Assembly: GCA_030596125.1 (NCBI GenBank)
Contig: JAUVKT010000007.1
Location: 1 to 52,216, forward strand
Length of the DNA stretch: 52,216 nt
Origin: Bacteroidales bacterium
GTDB lineage: Bacteria > Bacteroidota > Bacteroidia > Bacteroidales > VadinHA17
Direction of reading: 5' to 3'
Shown here: positions 26,645 to 36,590 of the stretch, piece by piece
Layout of the letters: each line of letters opens with the position of its first letter
How positions within the stretch are numbered: position 1 is the first letter of the stretch
Made by a program: the position numbers and the translations under genes
The notes under the pieces: generated by a model
Databases searched by the model: none
What the model was told of the DNA's origin: nothing
The model's input: the letters and a program-made list of their open reading frames with translations, nothing else

Positions 26645-29089
26645 CTATCTGACCTCTGCGTTGAACTCATTCTTAAAGACCCTGATAAGATTGTTCATCA
26701 CCTTTTCTATCATTCTATCAGTGAGAGTTTGCTTATCATCTCTCAATATGAAACTAACAGCGTATGATTTTTTGTTTTGACCCAGTGATTTGTCCTCATA
26801 AACATCGAATAATCCAACTCTTCTTAGTATATTTTTTTCACACCTGAATGCAGCCTCCCTTATTGAACTGAACTTAACCCTGTTATCAAGCAACAGGGCC
26901 AGGTCTCTTCGTACAGCAGGAAGTTTAGGAAGCTCAGAATATATAGTTTTTTGTAATTTTAATAAGTCCATTAACCTGGTCCAGTTAATATGGCCATAGT
27001 ATATATCCTGTTTTATATCAAGATTATTAAGTGTCTTACGGCTTAGCTTACCAAATTCACAAAGGAATTTATTGTTGATTGAATACTCAGCTCCATCTGA
27101 AAAATAATTTCTGACACTTGAGGTTTCACTAAGATCAGCAGGATTAATACCTGTTTTCTCAAGAACCATTTCAACAGCCGATTTAATAAAGAAAAAATCA
27201 GTTTTTTCACTTTTAATATTCCAGTTCTCGGGTCTGACAGTCCCCGTTACAAACAGATCCAGACTTAATTCTTCGGAAAAATCTTCAACTGCTTTCGCCA
27301 CGGGTCGGTTTTTAAAATAGCAATTTCCGAACTCATAGAATTTCAGGTTCGCATTTTGCCTGTTAATGTTTCGCGCAGCGGCACTCAAACCCCCAAACAA
27401 CAAAGTCTGCCTCATAGCATTGAGGTCACTGCTAAGGGGATTTGCAAGCATTACAAGTGTTTCGGCATCGAAATCAGGACTATTATTATATAAAGATGCA
27501 GGCGTCAGGGAGTTTGACATTATCTCCATAAACCCGTAACCGGATAACATGTCGGATATTGTGTTAATCACTTTCTCCTTATCAGGTTTATCAAGATAGG
27601 TAATGGTTGATCTTATCTGGTTGGTGGTCTCAATATTATTGTAACCGTAAATTCTCAGAATCTCCTCAATAACATCTGCCTCACGGGTTACATCGACCCT
27701 GTAAGCAGGGACTTCAAGATTCAATATTCCATTACTTTCGTTTAATATTTTGATATCAAGGGAAACCAGGATTTTCCTGATATTCTCTTCCTTAATCTCT
27801 TTTCCAATCAACCGGTAAATATTACTGAAAGATACTTTAACCCGGTATGGGCTGATCTTTTGAGGATACACATCCACGATTTCAGATGATACATCACCTC
27901 CGGCAATTTCCTTAATAAGTATAGCTGCCCTCTTCAGAGCCCAGATGGTATTTTCAGGGTCAACTCCCCTTTCAAACCTGAATGATGCATCGGTATGCAG
28001 ATCATGCCGTCTCGATGTTTTTCTTATTGCTACAGGATTAAAATAGGCACTTTCAAGAAATATATTTTTGGTTTTTTCTGTAACACCCGATGTAAAACCT
28101 CCGAAAACACCACCGATACACATCCCTTCCGACTCATTACATATCATAAGATCGCCGGATGAGAGTTTCTTTTCCTGTTCGTCAAGGGTTACAAAATTGG
28201 TCTTATCCGGTAAGTTCTTAACAATAATTCTATCACCCAATATCATGTCTGCATCAAAAGCATGTAATGGCTGACCGATTTCGTGCAATACATAATTTGT
28301 GATATCCACTATATTGTTAATCGGTTCGAGTCCGATCGATCTGATCCTGTTTTTCAGCCACTCAGGCGACTCCTTCACCGTTATACTACTTATAGTTAGT
28401 CCGGTATACCTGGGGCAATCCTTACTGTTCTCAATTACAACGGGTATGTAATTATTGTTGTTATCGGGTTTAAAACTATCAACAGATGGTTTTATAGCCA
28501 CTATGGGTGCTTTCTGGTTGCAAAATGCTGCCAGGTCGCGGGCCACTCCATAATGAGAACCTCCGTCTATACGATTGGGAGTCAGTCCGATCTCATAAAC
28601 TGTATCTTTTTCAACATTGAAATATTCCGATCCTGGTGTTCCTGTTTTTGCATCAGGCGAAAGCACCATAATCACTTCATGCTTGTTGCCCATACCCAGT
28701 TCATCTTCGGCACAGATCATACCTTCTGAAAGTTCACCTCTGATTTTTGATTTCTTAATTATGAACTCATTATCTCCATGTTTGACAGGTGTGCCTATGG
28801 TTGCTACAGGAACCTTCTGGCCGGCAGCTACATTAGGCGCTCCGCAAACTATACTTAAAAGATCGCCACTTCCAATATCTACCTTTGTCACACTTAAAGT
28901 GTCGGCGTTAGGGTGTTTCTTGCATTCAACCACCTCTCCGATCACGATGCCTTTAAAGCCACCTTCTACCGAAAGCCATTCTTCCATTCCCTCAACCTCA
29001 AGACCGATATTGGTGAGGATATCTGATAATTCCGTTGGATCTTTATCAATATTAAGGTATTGCCGGAGCCAGTTATAAGAGATCTTCAT
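26645..29089 (-). CDS. pheT: Phenylalanine-tRNA ligase beta subunit
   Basis: An 814-residue protein, the full-length bacterial PheT. In order: the N-terminal tRNA-binding (EMAP-like) domain at about 40-150, the B3/B4 editing domain at 200-400, the B5 domain around 405-480 (YRVKVSFSNIYRLIGKEI), a catalytic-like core, and the C-terminal FDX-ACB anticodon-binding domain ending in NAEVR (PKLPAVRRDLALLL). It pairs with PheS, which is not in the window, to charge tRNA-Phe. Separation of pheT from pheS is common in Bacteroidota. Confidence 0.97.
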   Translation of the reverse strand: MKISYNWLRQYLNIDKDPTELSDILTNIGLEVEGMEEWLSVEGGFKGIVIGEVVECKKHPNADTLSVTKVDIGSGDLLSIVCGAPNVAAGQKVPVATIGTPVKHGDNEFIIKKSKIRGELSEGMICAEDELGMGNKHEVIMVLSPDAKTGTPGSEYFNVEKDTVYEIGLTPNRIDGGSHYGVARDLAAFCNQKAPIVAIKPSVDSFKPDNNNNYIPVVIENSKDCPRYTGLTISSITVKESPEWLKNRIRSIGLEPINNIVDITNYVLHEIGQPLHAFDADMILGDRIIVKNLPDKTNFVTLDEQEKKLSSGDLMICNESEGMCIGGVFGGFTSGVTEKTKNIFLESAYFNPVAIRKTSRRHDLHTDASFRFERGVDPENTIWALKRAAILIKEIAGGDVSSEIVDVYPQKISPYRVKVSFSNIYRLIGKEIKEENIRKILVSLDIKILNESNGILNLEVPAYRVDVTREADVIEEILRIYGYNNIETTNQIRSTITYLDKPDKEKVINTISDMLSGYGFMEIMSNSLTPASLYNNSPDFDAETLVMLANPLSSDLNAMRQTLLFGGLSAAARNINRQNANLKFYEFGNCYFKNRPVAKAVEDFSEELSLDLFVTGTVRPENWNIKSEKTDFFFIKSAVEMVLEKTGINPADLSETSSVRNYFSDGAEYSINNKFLCEFGKLSRKTLNNLDIKQDIYYGHINWTRLMDLLKLQKTIYSELPKLPAVRRDLALLLDNRVKFSSIREAAFRCEKNILRRVGLFDVYEDKSLGQNKKSYAVSFILRDDKQTLTDRMIEKVMNNLIRVFKNEFNAEVR

Positions 29090-29197
29090 AATAGTAAAAA
29101 ACTAGTTTTGTTCTTTTTTATGTAATTGTAAAAGTAAGGAATTTTAAAAAAATTAAAAGTAAGATAAATTACTTTATTCAGGGAAAAGGTATTTGTC

Positions 29198-29205
29198 TAT
29201 CTTTG
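29198..29205 (+). promoter_or_regulatory. Candidate -7 promoter box for the surE-gldG operon
   Basis: TATCTTTG matches the Bacteroidota box TAnnTTTG. It stands 103 bases before the surE ATG in the spacer shared with divergent pheT. The -33 region has only a partial match. Confidence 0.35.
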
Positions 29206-29307
29206 TCTGATGTACAAAAAGATTCTTAAATTCACCTTTTCTTAAAGATTAAGGATATAAAATAGCCCTGATATTTTTGTCAGCAGTGAAAGGTAAAAAA
29301 TAATAAA

Positions 29308-30093
29308 ATGAAAATTGAAAACGGAGAAAGGCTGATATTATTAACCAATGATGATGGGTTATATGCCAGGGGATTGAAAACCCTGTTAGAGGTTATGGAA
29401 GAGTTTGGTAAAGTTGTTGTAATTTCCACCATTGAGAGCAGGTCAGGTATGTCACAGGCACTTACAGTTAAGATGCCTATCAGAGTTAAATTACTTGAGG
29501 AGACTGAGAAGCGAAGGGTATATGCCTGTAGTGGTACTCCAACCGATGGTGTAAAAATTGCCATGAACCAGTTACTTGACCGTTTTCCCGATTGGGTTGT
29601 TTCAGGCATTAATCATGGTGCCAATGCATCTGTTAGCGTTGTCTATTCGGGCACAATGGCTGCAGCGATAGAAGGTTCTCTTTATGGGGTTGATTCTGTG
29701 GGTTTTTCACTAAACGACTTTTCGTCAGAAGCGGACTTCGGGCCCGCTAAAGACATTATCAGGCAAGTAATGTCATCCCTGGTGAAGGAGAAACTTCCCA
29801 AAGGAATATGTCTTAATGTAAATATCCCATCCTGTAAGGAGAATGAGATAAAGGGCATCAGGGTTTGCCGGCAGGCAAAAGGTAACTGGCGTGAAGAATT
29901 TGATAAGAGAAAAGATCCAATGGGTAAGACGTATTACTGGCTGACAGGTGTTTTTCGGAATCATGAGCCGGAAGCAAAAGATACAGATGAGTGGGCGATT
30001 GTGAATAAGTATGTTTCGGTAGTTCCGGTTTCGGCCGATATGACAGCACATGGATATATTACGGACCTGAAAAAGCGCTTCCATGAAGAGTAA
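29308..30093 (+). CDS. surE: 5'/3'-nucleotidase SurE
   Basis: A 261-residue metal-dependent phosphatase of normal length. The metal-binding aspartates are in LLTNDDG (D15, D16), and the conserved SGINHGAN segment supplies the asparagine and glycine loop; STIESRSGMSQ carries the conserved serine. It removes phosphate from nucleoside 5'- or 3'-monophosphates. It overlaps the next small gene by 11 bases and begins an operon running to gldG. Confidence 0.95.
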   Translation: MKIENGERLILLTNDDGLYARGLKTLLEVMEEFGKVVVISTIESRSGMSQALTVKMPIRVKLLEETEKRRVYACSGTPTDGVKIAMNQLLDRFPDWVVSGINHGANASVSVVYSGTMAAAIEGSLYGVDSVGFSLNDFSSEADFGPAKDIIRQVMSSLVKEKLPKGICLNVNIPSCKENEIKGIRVCRQAKGNWREEFDKRKDPMGKTYYWLTGVFRNHEPEAKDTDEWAIVNKYVSVVPVSADMTAHGYITDLKKRFHEE

Positions 30094-30382
30094 TAGCAGC
30101 TTTATCAATCGATTGGCTACAGGATTAATTATCGGCTTGATCCTGCCGGTTCTTATATTTTTTATTGTTTTCCTGGTGACATCAGGCGACATGGGTCTTA
30201 AGGCCTACTTTAACAAGATCATAAACAGGGATGTGATAACCCATTTTATAAGCCTTTGTGTATTCCCGAATGTGTTTGCATTTCTTCTGTTTAACAGGTT
30301 TGATAAACTCAGGAGTTCAAAGGGAGTTCTTGGGATGACGATTATTTGGGCATTGGTCGTTTTCCTGATAAAATTGATATAA
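30083..30382 (+). CDS. Small membrane protein between surE and lpxB
   Basis: 99 residues with three hydrophobic segments (about 10-34, 53-68 and 82-98). It starts inside the surE end (11-base overlap) and stops four bases before lpxB, so it is translationally coupled on both sides. I do not recognise a family. The location next to lpxB suggests an inner-membrane helper in envelope synthesis, but that is inference. Confidence 0.7.
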   Translation: MKSNSSFINRLATGLIIGLILPVLIFFIVFLVTSGDMGLKAYFNKIINRDVITHFISLCVFPNVFAFLLFNRFDKLRSSKGVLGMTIIWALVVFLIKLI

Positions 30383-30386
30383 AAGA

Positions 30387-31523
30387 ATGAAATATTTTCT
30401 GATAGCTGGAGAGGCTTCAGGTGATTTGCACGGTTCTAATCTGATTAAACATCTGAAACTTGCCGATAACAATGCTGAGATTGTTTGTTGGGGAGGAGAC
30501 CGAATGGAGGCAGCAGGTGCATTGCTTTTGAAGCATTACAGGAGTCTTGCATTCATGGGATTTTGGGAGGTGCTTATTAACATAAGATCAGTTTTCAGGA
30601 ATCTGAATAATTGTAAAGCCCAGATTGAAGAATTTTCGCCGGATGTTGTGATAATGATAGATTACCCCGGGTTCAACCTCAGGATAGCTAAATTTTTAAA
30701 AAACAGACTGGCAAGGTCCTATTATTACATTTCGCCCAAGGTGTGGGCATGGAAACGATCGAGAATCAAATCACTCAGGAAATTTGTCGACAGAATGTAT
30801 GTTATCTTTCCTTTTGAAGTTGATTTCTTCAGGGGCTACGATTATCCTGTTTACTATTTTGGTAACCCTTTGGTGGAGAGTGTCTCAGGAGAATTAAACA
30901 ATGCTGCCGGGAGAAAAGAATTTATTGATGATAACAGACTTGAAGATAAACCTATAATTGCCCTGCTTCCGGGCAGCAGGCTGCAGGAGATAAAAAAGAT
31001 ACTTCCGCAAATGGCAGACCTTGAGAGGTATTATGTAGATTATCAGTTTGTTATAGCAGCAATCAATTCAATACCTTTGAACGTATATGAAGAAATCGTT
31101 CAGAATACCGGAGCCAGAATTGTCGTTGATCAGACATTTTCGTTACTAAAAAACTGTGACGCAGCATTGGTTACTTCAGGCACGGCATCACTGGAAACTG
31201 CCCTTGCAGGAGTTCCGCAGATTGTTTGCTACAGTACCAGCTGGCTTACCTATAAAATTGCCAGTATTATCCTGAGTATCAGATTTATTTCGCTTGTAAA
31301 CCTTATTATGGATAAACAGGTAGTCAGGGAGTTAATTCAGAATGAGCTGACTGTTAAAAACATCAGGGATGAGATTGAAATAATTCTCCCAGGTGGATGG
31401 AAGCGTGGAATAATGATGCAGAATTATAAGCAACTGATTGAAATCCTGAAAGGGGAGGGAGCTTCAGAGAAAGTTGCTAAAGATATTTACAATTCAATAT
31501 TGTTAACCGGAAATGTTAATTAG
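30387..31523 (+). CDS. lpxB: Lipid-A-disaccharide synthase
   Basis: A 378-residue GT-B glycosyltransferase of family length. The N-terminal GEASGDLHGS is the signature, MIDYPGFNLRIAK and SPKVWAWK follow, and the donor-binding region includes LLPGSRLQEIKK and SGTASLETAL. It joins UDP-diacylglucosamine and lipid X to the lipid A disaccharide at the inner membrane. The next gene starts 11 bases before its end. Confidence 0.95.
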   Translation: MKYFLIAGEASGDLHGSNLIKHLKLADNNAEIVCWGGDRMEAAGALLLKHYRSLAFMGFWEVLINIRSVFRNLNNCKAQIEEFSPDVVIMIDYPGFNLRIAKFLKNRLARSYYYISPKVWAWKRSRIKSLRKFVDRMYVIFPFEVDFFRGYDYPVYYFGNPLVESVSGELNNAAGRKEFIDDNRLEDKPIIALLPGSRLQEIKKILPQMADLERYYVDYQFVIAAINSIPLNVYEEIVQNTGARIVVDQTFSLLKNCDAALVTSGTASLETALAGVPQIVCYSTSWLTYKIASIILSIRFISLVNLIMDKQVVRELIQNELTVKNIRDEIEIILPGGWKRGIMMQNYKQLIEILKGEGASEKVAKDIYNSILLTGNVN

Positions 31524-32676
31524 GAAAACAGGCTTAATATTATCATTATTAATTTTTGCAATACAGCTGAACTTCAGCCAGGTAAATGTTCGTCTGTTTT
31601 ATGGCATGGAGGTTAACTCTGTATTATTGCGTGTTTTGTCGGGAAGCTATAAGATACAGGAATCTCCCGGAAGTTATCGCGAAATAATTAAGGAAGAGAT
31701 AGTTTTTGTTGCAAAATCCGGCGATAAGGTATATATATCATTCCGGTCCGGCCCGGGTTTTATTTCTGATGAACTCAGACTTATCGCAAATACTGATAGT
31801 TCGATCCTAAGCATTAAAATAATTCCAGGTGACAAAGAGTCATATGAGTATGAAGGGGATTTCTCTGTTTTTAACTCACTGGGGAGTCTGAGGATTATTA
31901 ATAACATTGATATAGAAAAATATTTAGCCGGTGTGGTACAGGCTGAAGGCGGTTATAAGGGACATCCCGAATATTTTAAATCTCAGGCAGTGATAGCAAG
32001 GACATATGCATATCTGCATCTCGACCGGCACTCAGAGGACGGATATAATCTATGTGATGCAGTTCATTGCCAGGTTTATCATGGAAGGTCGGTTACAAAA
32101 GCTATTAATGAGGCAGTATCAGCAACAGAAAATATTGTTTTGGCTGATAATGATTCAGTTCTTATCCTTACACCTTTCCATTCAAATTGCGGTGGCGAAA
32201 CAGAGACTTCTGAGAATGTATGGCTGACAGGAGCTCCATACCTTAAAAGTGTTATAGACCCTTATTGTGGTTATTCCAGAAACGCCCGGTGGGACAAGGA
32301 GATAAGATTTGATGAATGGCTTGTCTATCTGAAGTCTAAAGGTTACAATGGGGGAGCTTCTGCAGCCTCATCTGATTTCAGGCAGGATACGAGGAAGACA
32401 GATTTTGTTATAGGTGACTTTTCCCTTCCGTTAACTACAATAAGGGAAGATTGGGGATTGAGATCAGCCTTTTTTTCTATGTTTGTATCGGGAGATAAAC
32501 TTATTATGAAAGGAAAAGGATATGGTCATGGTGTAGGCTTATGCCAGGAAGGCGCTATGGTGATGGCTTTACGGGGTTTTTCACATAAGCAGATACTTAA
32601 TTATTATTATTCGGGAGTGAAACTATTTGATATTAATGATGTTATAATACCGAAAAGGGAAAAAGTTACTTTTTAA
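31513..32676 (+). CDS. SpoIID/LytB domain protein
   Basis: A 387-residue exported protein with an N-terminal signal (about residues 1-22). The SpoIID domain covers residues about 125-370: IEKYLAGVVQAEGGY, the FKSQAVIARTYAY helix, a conserved SNCGGETETSENVW segment, and the GKGYGHGVGLCQEGA motif near the end. In spores SpoIID is a peptidoglycan lytic transglycosylase; members in non-spore-formers probably act on cell-wall glycan strands. It shares 11 bases with lpxB. No spore genes are present. Confidence 0.85.
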   Translation: MLIRKTGLILSLLIFAIQLNFSQVNVRLFYGMEVNSVLLRVLSGSYKIQESPGSYREIIKEEIVFVAKSGDKVYISFRSGPGFISDELRLIANTDSSILSIKIIPGDKESYEYEGDFSVFNSLGSLRIINNIDIEKYLAGVVQAEGGYKGHPEYFKSQAVIARTYAYLHLDRHSEDGYNLCDAVHCQVYHGRSVTKAINEAVSATENIVLADNDSVLILTPFHSNCGGETETSENVWLTGAPYLKSVIDPYCGYSRNARWDKEIRFDEWLVYLKSKGYNGGASAASSDFRQDTRKTDFVIGDFSLPLTTIREDWGLRSAFFSMFVSGDKLIMKGKGYGHGVGLCQEGAMVMALRGFSHKQILNYYYSGVKLFDINDVIIPKREKVTF

Positions 32677-32722
32677 TTTATGGTTGATAAACCCCGGAAC
32701 TTGATGCTTTAAATAATTATTA

Positions 32723-33466
32723 ATGATATCAGTATTTAAAAGGGAAATAGGCAGTTTTTTCAACGGGATAACCGGTTATATTGTGATTATCGTATATCTT
32801 ACAATAAACAGTTTGTTTATGTGGGTCTTGCCGGGGGAGTGGAATATTCTCGATAGTGGGTATGCTGGCCTCGATACACTCTTTATAATATCTCCATGGG
32901 TCTTTCTTTTTCTTGTACCTGCCGTTACTATGAGGTCTTTTGCAGAGGAAAACAGGTCGGGAACACTTGAGGTTTTGTATTCCCGCCCATTAACAGAGCG
33001 TAATATTTTGTATGGCAAATATTTAGCTGCCATAGTCCTTGTTTTAATCTCTCTGTTTCCCGGGGTGATCTATTATTTCACTGTTTATATCCTGGGTGAA
33101 GTCCCGGGAAACCTCGATAAAGGAGCTACATTAGGAGCATTGATCGGCCTGTTTTTTCTTGCATCTGTTTATGCCTCTGTAGGTCTCTTTGCATCTTCAA
33201 TGTCAGATAATCAGGTGGTTGCATTTTTGCTTGCCGTTGTTATTAGTATTACCCTGTTTATCGGGTTTGACCTGTTTGCCCTCTTACCCGGATTAAAGAA
33301 ACTCGATGAGATCGTTATTAACCTGGGGATTAATGAACATTACAGGTCAATGAGCAGGGGAGTTATCGACCTGAAGGATATAGTCTATTTTATTGTAGTG
33401 GTAACTTTTTTTGCAGAAGCTACCAGGCTGGTTTTAGTATCGCGTAACTGGAGGAAAAAGGGATGA
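32723..33466 (+). CDS. gldF: Gliding-motility-associated ABC transporter permease GldF
   Basis: A 247-residue ABC-2-type permease with six hydrophobic segments, beginning with FKREIGSFFNGITGYIV and holding the SFAEENRSGTLEVLYSRPLTE segment common to this group. It is directly followed by gldG (16 bases). In Flavobacterium GldA, GldF and GldG form an ABC transporter needed for gliding; many Bacteroidales keep GldF/GldG without gliding. The ATPase GldA is not adjacent. Confidence 0.85.
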   Translation: MISVFKREIGSFFNGITGYIVIIVYLTINSLFMWVLPGEWNILDSGYAGLDTLFIISPWVFLFLVPAVTMRSFAEENRSGTLEVLYSRPLTERNILYGKYLAAIVLVLISLFPGVIYYFTVYILGEVPGNLDKGATLGALIGLFFLASVYASVGLFASSMSDNQVVAFLLAVVISITLFIGFDLFALLPGLKKLDEIVINLGINEHYRSMSRGVIDLKDIVYFIVVVTFFAEATRLVLVSRNWRKKG

Positions 33467-33482
33467 GGAGGTAAAAGTTATA

Positions 33483-35207
33483 ATGAAAAGCCGCAGATTA
33501 AAAGATATTATTGATTTTCTGGCTCTTGCAGGAGTCCTGATCTTTATAGTTCTTATTACATCACTTATTTCATTCAGGATTGATCTTACCGAAGATAAAA
33601 GACATAGCTTGTCTGATCCTGCCAAAAACATTCTTAGTAGCATAAATAATGATATTTATATCCAGGTATTTCTTGATGGTGAAATGCCTGTAGGTTTTAA
33701 AAGATTACGTCGTTCGGTGACTGCTATGTTAGAGGAGTTCAGGATTGTTTCAGGAAGGAGAGTAGATTACACGTTTATCAACCCATCTGGTTCTGAAGAT
33801 AAAGAGGAGAGGATAAATTATCAGATATCACTAATTAATAAAGGGCTTTACCCTGTTGAGATATTTGATGAAGACAAGGAGGGTGGTCAATCAACAAAAA
33901 CAATTTTTCCGGGACTTATTGTAAATTATAATGGCATTAAGATGCCGGTAAATTTTCTAAAAAATAATCCATCTCTTTCAGCTGAGCAAAACCTTATAAA
34001 TTCTATCGAGGGACTCGAATATGAACTGATACAATCAATATCAACTATAAGTGCTGACACTATTTACAAGATCGCTTTTCTTGAGGGACATGGTGAACTG
34101 GATGAAATAGATGTAGCAGACCTGACACTTGAGCTTGGCAAATTTTTTACCATAGACAGAGGTGTTATTGACGGGCAACCCGGGATACTTGATGATTATG
34201 CTGCTCTTGTAATTGCTAAACCTTCGACTCAGTTTAATGAAGATGATAAACTTATTATCGACCAGTATATTATGAATGGAGGGAAGACAATATGGCTGGT
34301 TGATGCAGTTTACCTTAATACTGATAGTCTGGCCATGGGGGGGAGTATGGCATTGTATTATCCATTGAATATTGAGGACCAGTTGTTTAAATATGGAATA
34401 CGAATAAACCCGGTATTGATTCAAGACACCGATTGTATAACTCTCCCCTTAAGTACCAGCTTTGGGAATCAACAGCAGCAACCTATTCCGGTTCCCTGGA
34501 TATATTCACCGTTACTATATCCTTCCGTTAAAAGTCCGATTACAAGGAATATTAATAAGGTAAGGGGAAATTTTGTCAATTATCTTGATACAGTTGGTGA
34601 GGATAATGATATTAGTAAAAGGATCCTCCTTGCAACATCCCCAAATAGCAGATTTGTGAGTCCACCCCGGATTGTTTCGCTTGATGAATTCAGAAACCCG
34701 CCACCGGAGGAGATATTTAACAGGCAGTTCCTTCCGGTTGCAGTTTTATTAGAGGGAGGATTTTCCTCTTTATACACCAACAGGATCAGAGATTATAATG
34801 GCTCCGGACTAAAAGAGAAGAGCGATTTCAATAAAATGATCGTTATTGCTGACGGAGATATTACCAGAAATGATGTTATCAGAGAGCAGGGATCACTTAT
34901 GCCTCTGCCTCTTGGGTATGACAGATACCGTAAGCTGACATATGGGAATAAGGATTTTATGGTTAACTGCCTGAATTACCTGGTTGATGATAAAGGAATT
35001 ATGGAACTCAGATCACGGGAGTTGAAAATCAGGAGGTTGGATATGGAGAAAGTTGCAGACACCAGGTTGGTATGGCAATTAATAAATACCCTGGGCCCCA
35101 TTATATTAGTTCTTATTTTTGCAACTCTGTACAGGCTTATAAGAATGAGAAAGTACGCATCAAATTTATCACATGAACCGAACATGACAAAATTTCATCT
35201 ATTTTGA
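33483..35207 (+). CDS. gldG: Gliding-motility-associated ABC transporter component GldG
   Basis: A 574-residue protein with one N-terminal membrane helix (about 13-33), a large extracytoplasmic domain (ABC-type uncharacterised transport, with the DLTEDKRHSLSDPAKNIL opening of GldG) and a C-terminal membrane helix before the last 20 residues. It closes the surE-to-gldG gene run. Role in gliding here is uncertain, as it needs GldA and other Gld proteins that are not in the window. Confidence 0.85.
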   Translation: MKSRRLKDIIDFLALAGVLIFIVLITSLISFRIDLTEDKRHSLSDPAKNILSSINNDIYIQVFLDGEMPVGFKRLRRSVTAMLEEFRIVSGRRVDYTFINPSGSEDKEERINYQISLINKGLYPVEIFDEDKEGGQSTKTIFPGLIVNYNGIKMPVNFLKNNPSLSAEQNLINSIEGLEYELIQSISTISADTIYKIAFLEGHGELDEIDVADLTLELGKFFTIDRGVIDGQPGILDDYAALVIAKPSTQFNEDDKLIIDQYIMNGGKTIWLVDAVYLNTDSLAMGGSMALYYPLNIEDQLFKYGIRINPVLIQDTDCITLPLSTSFGNQQQQPIPVPWIYSPLLYPSVKSPITRNINKVRGNFVNYLDTVGEDNDISKRILLATSPNSRFVSPPRIVSLDEFRNPPPEEIFNRQFLPVAVLLEGGFSSLYTNRIRDYNGSGLKEKSDFNKMIVIADGDITRNDVIREQGSLMPLPLGYDRYRKLTYGNKDFMVNCLNYLVDDKGIMELRSRELKIRRLDMEKVADTRLVWQLINTLGPIILVLIFATLYRLIRMRKYASNLSHEPNMTKFHLF

Positions 35208-35226
35208 CACGCAGTGGTATAGCTTG

Positions 35227-35242
35227 TCCCGATTTATCGGGA
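35227..35242. repeat. Palindrome TCCCGATTTATCGGGA, copy 1
   Basis: A 7-bp perfect inverted repeat with a two-base loop. An identical 16-base copy lies at 48421-48436. Possibly a terminator stem after gldG, but no T-run follows. Confidence 0.6.
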
Positions 35243-35316
35243 ATTAAATTTTGTTATGTGAGCTGCATATGACCATTGAAAATAAATTATAAATATATGA
35301 ATCTGAATGATTTTTA

Positions 35317-35348
35317 TTTGAGGATCAAAGTTTTTTTTACTAATATTG
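35317..35348 (+). promoter_or_regulatory. Candidate promoter of dnaN
   Basis: TTTG at 35317-35320, a 20-base gap, then TAATATTG at 35341-35348 (one mismatch to TAnnTTTG). This spacing fits the Bacteroidota -33/-7 promoter. The ATG is 100 bases downstream. The rest of the 240-base gap holds nothing else I can support. Confidence 0.35.
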
Positions 35349-35447
35349 ATAATCGGTAATTAGAATGAAACTTGTCTCTTAATCAATAAGTTATAAGATC
35401 TGTTTTTTGTTCTTACCTGAATTACTAAACTAAAACCAAATATTAAT

Positions 35448-36578
35448 ATGAAATTTGTTGTATCAAGCACTGAACTTCTGGCTCACCTGCAAGGTATAAG
35501 CAAGGTAATCAGTACAAAAAATACTCTTCCGATTTTAGATAATTTCCTGTTTAAACTCCAGGGAAACAGTCTTGAGATCACTGCCTCTGACCTGGAGTCA
35601 ACGCTAATTACCAGTATGACTTTAGAGAATACTGATGAGGATGGAAGTATTGCTATACCTGCTCGCATTTTATTAGATACACTCAAAGAATTCTCAGAGC
35701 AACCACTTACCTTCGAGATTAATATGGATAATCTTTCAGTGGTTATCAATTCAGAAAAGGGTAAATTCAGTATAGTAGGACAAAATGGAATAGATTTTCC
35801 TGCACTTCCTGCAATTAAAAGTGACAAGAAATTTTCTTTTAGTGTTGGTGCTGATGTTTTATTATCAGGGATAACCAAGACCCTGTTTGCTACAGCCGAT
35901 GATGAACTAAGACCGGTAATGGGTGGTATTTTTATTGAAGCCGGAACAGATGGTTTGACTTTTGTTGCTTCCGATGCTCATAAACTTGTAAGGTACAAAA
36001 GAAGTGATGCAAAAGCCGATGATAATGCATCATTTATTCTGCCAAAAAAACCGGCCTCATTGCTCAAAAATATTTTACCCCGTGAGGAGAATGTAGTAGC
36101 TATAGAGTTTGATGATAAAAATGCATTTTTCACTCTTGCTAATTATAAGGTTGTGTCCAGGCTCGTTGAAGGTAATTATCCTAACTATAACTCAGTAATT
36201 CCAACAAATAATTCAAGAAAAATCAGGGTTGACAGGGTTGAGCTTTTAAATACTCTGAAGCGTGTTTCTGTATTCTCGAATCAGGCCAGCAATCTTGTTA
36301 AACTTGAGCTGACTGGAAATCAGATCAAAGTTTCTGCCCAGGATATTGACTTTTCTATCTCAGCCTATGAGAGGATTAATTGCCAGTATGAAGCCGAAGA
36401 GATGGAAATTGGATTTAAGTCTGTATTCATGTTGGAAATATTAACCAATATATCATCTCCCGATGTGATAGTGGAACTTGCTGACCCCACCAGGGCAGGG
36501 TTGTTCCTGCCATCTGAGAATGACACCGACTCAGAAGATCTGCTGATGCTTCTGATGCCGATGATGATCAATACTTAG
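35448..36578 (+). CDS. dnaN: DNA polymerase III beta sliding clamp
   Basis: A 376-residue protein, the usual clamp length. Three similar beta-clamp domains span about 1-125, 130-245 and 250-376. Landmarks are STKNTLPILDNFLF at the start, AIPARILLDTLKE in domain one, RPVMGGIFIEA at the start of domain two, and LLMPMMI at the very end. It tethers the polymerase to DNA. It is not near dnaA here, which is common in Bacteroidota. Confidence 0.95.
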   Translation: MKFVVSSTELLAHLQGISKVISTKNTLPILDNFLFKLQGNSLEITASDLESTLITSMTLENTDEDGSIAIPARILLDTLKEFSEQPLTFEINMDNLSVVINSEKGKFSIVGQNGIDFPALPAIKSDKKFSFSVGADVLLSGITKTLFATADDELRPVMGGIFIEAGTDGLTFVASDAHKLVRYKRSDAKADDNASFILPKKPASLLKNILPREENVVAIEFDDKNAFFTLANYKVVSRLVEGNYPNYNSVIPTNNSRKIRVDRVELLNTLKRVSVFSNQASNLVKLELTGNQIKVSAQDIDFSISAYERINCQYEAEEMEIGFKSVFMLEILTNISSPDVIVELADPTRAGLFLPSENDTDSEDLLMLLMPMMINT

Positions 36579-36590
36579 TGTTATTGCAAT

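Noticed and set aside
28617-29078. Plus-strand frame of 153 codons opposite pheT
   Set aside because: Proline- and serine-rich shadow of the pheT coding strand.
35483-35878. Minus-strand frame of 131 codons opposite dnaN
   Set aside because: Shadow of a conserved gene with no recognisable domain of its own.
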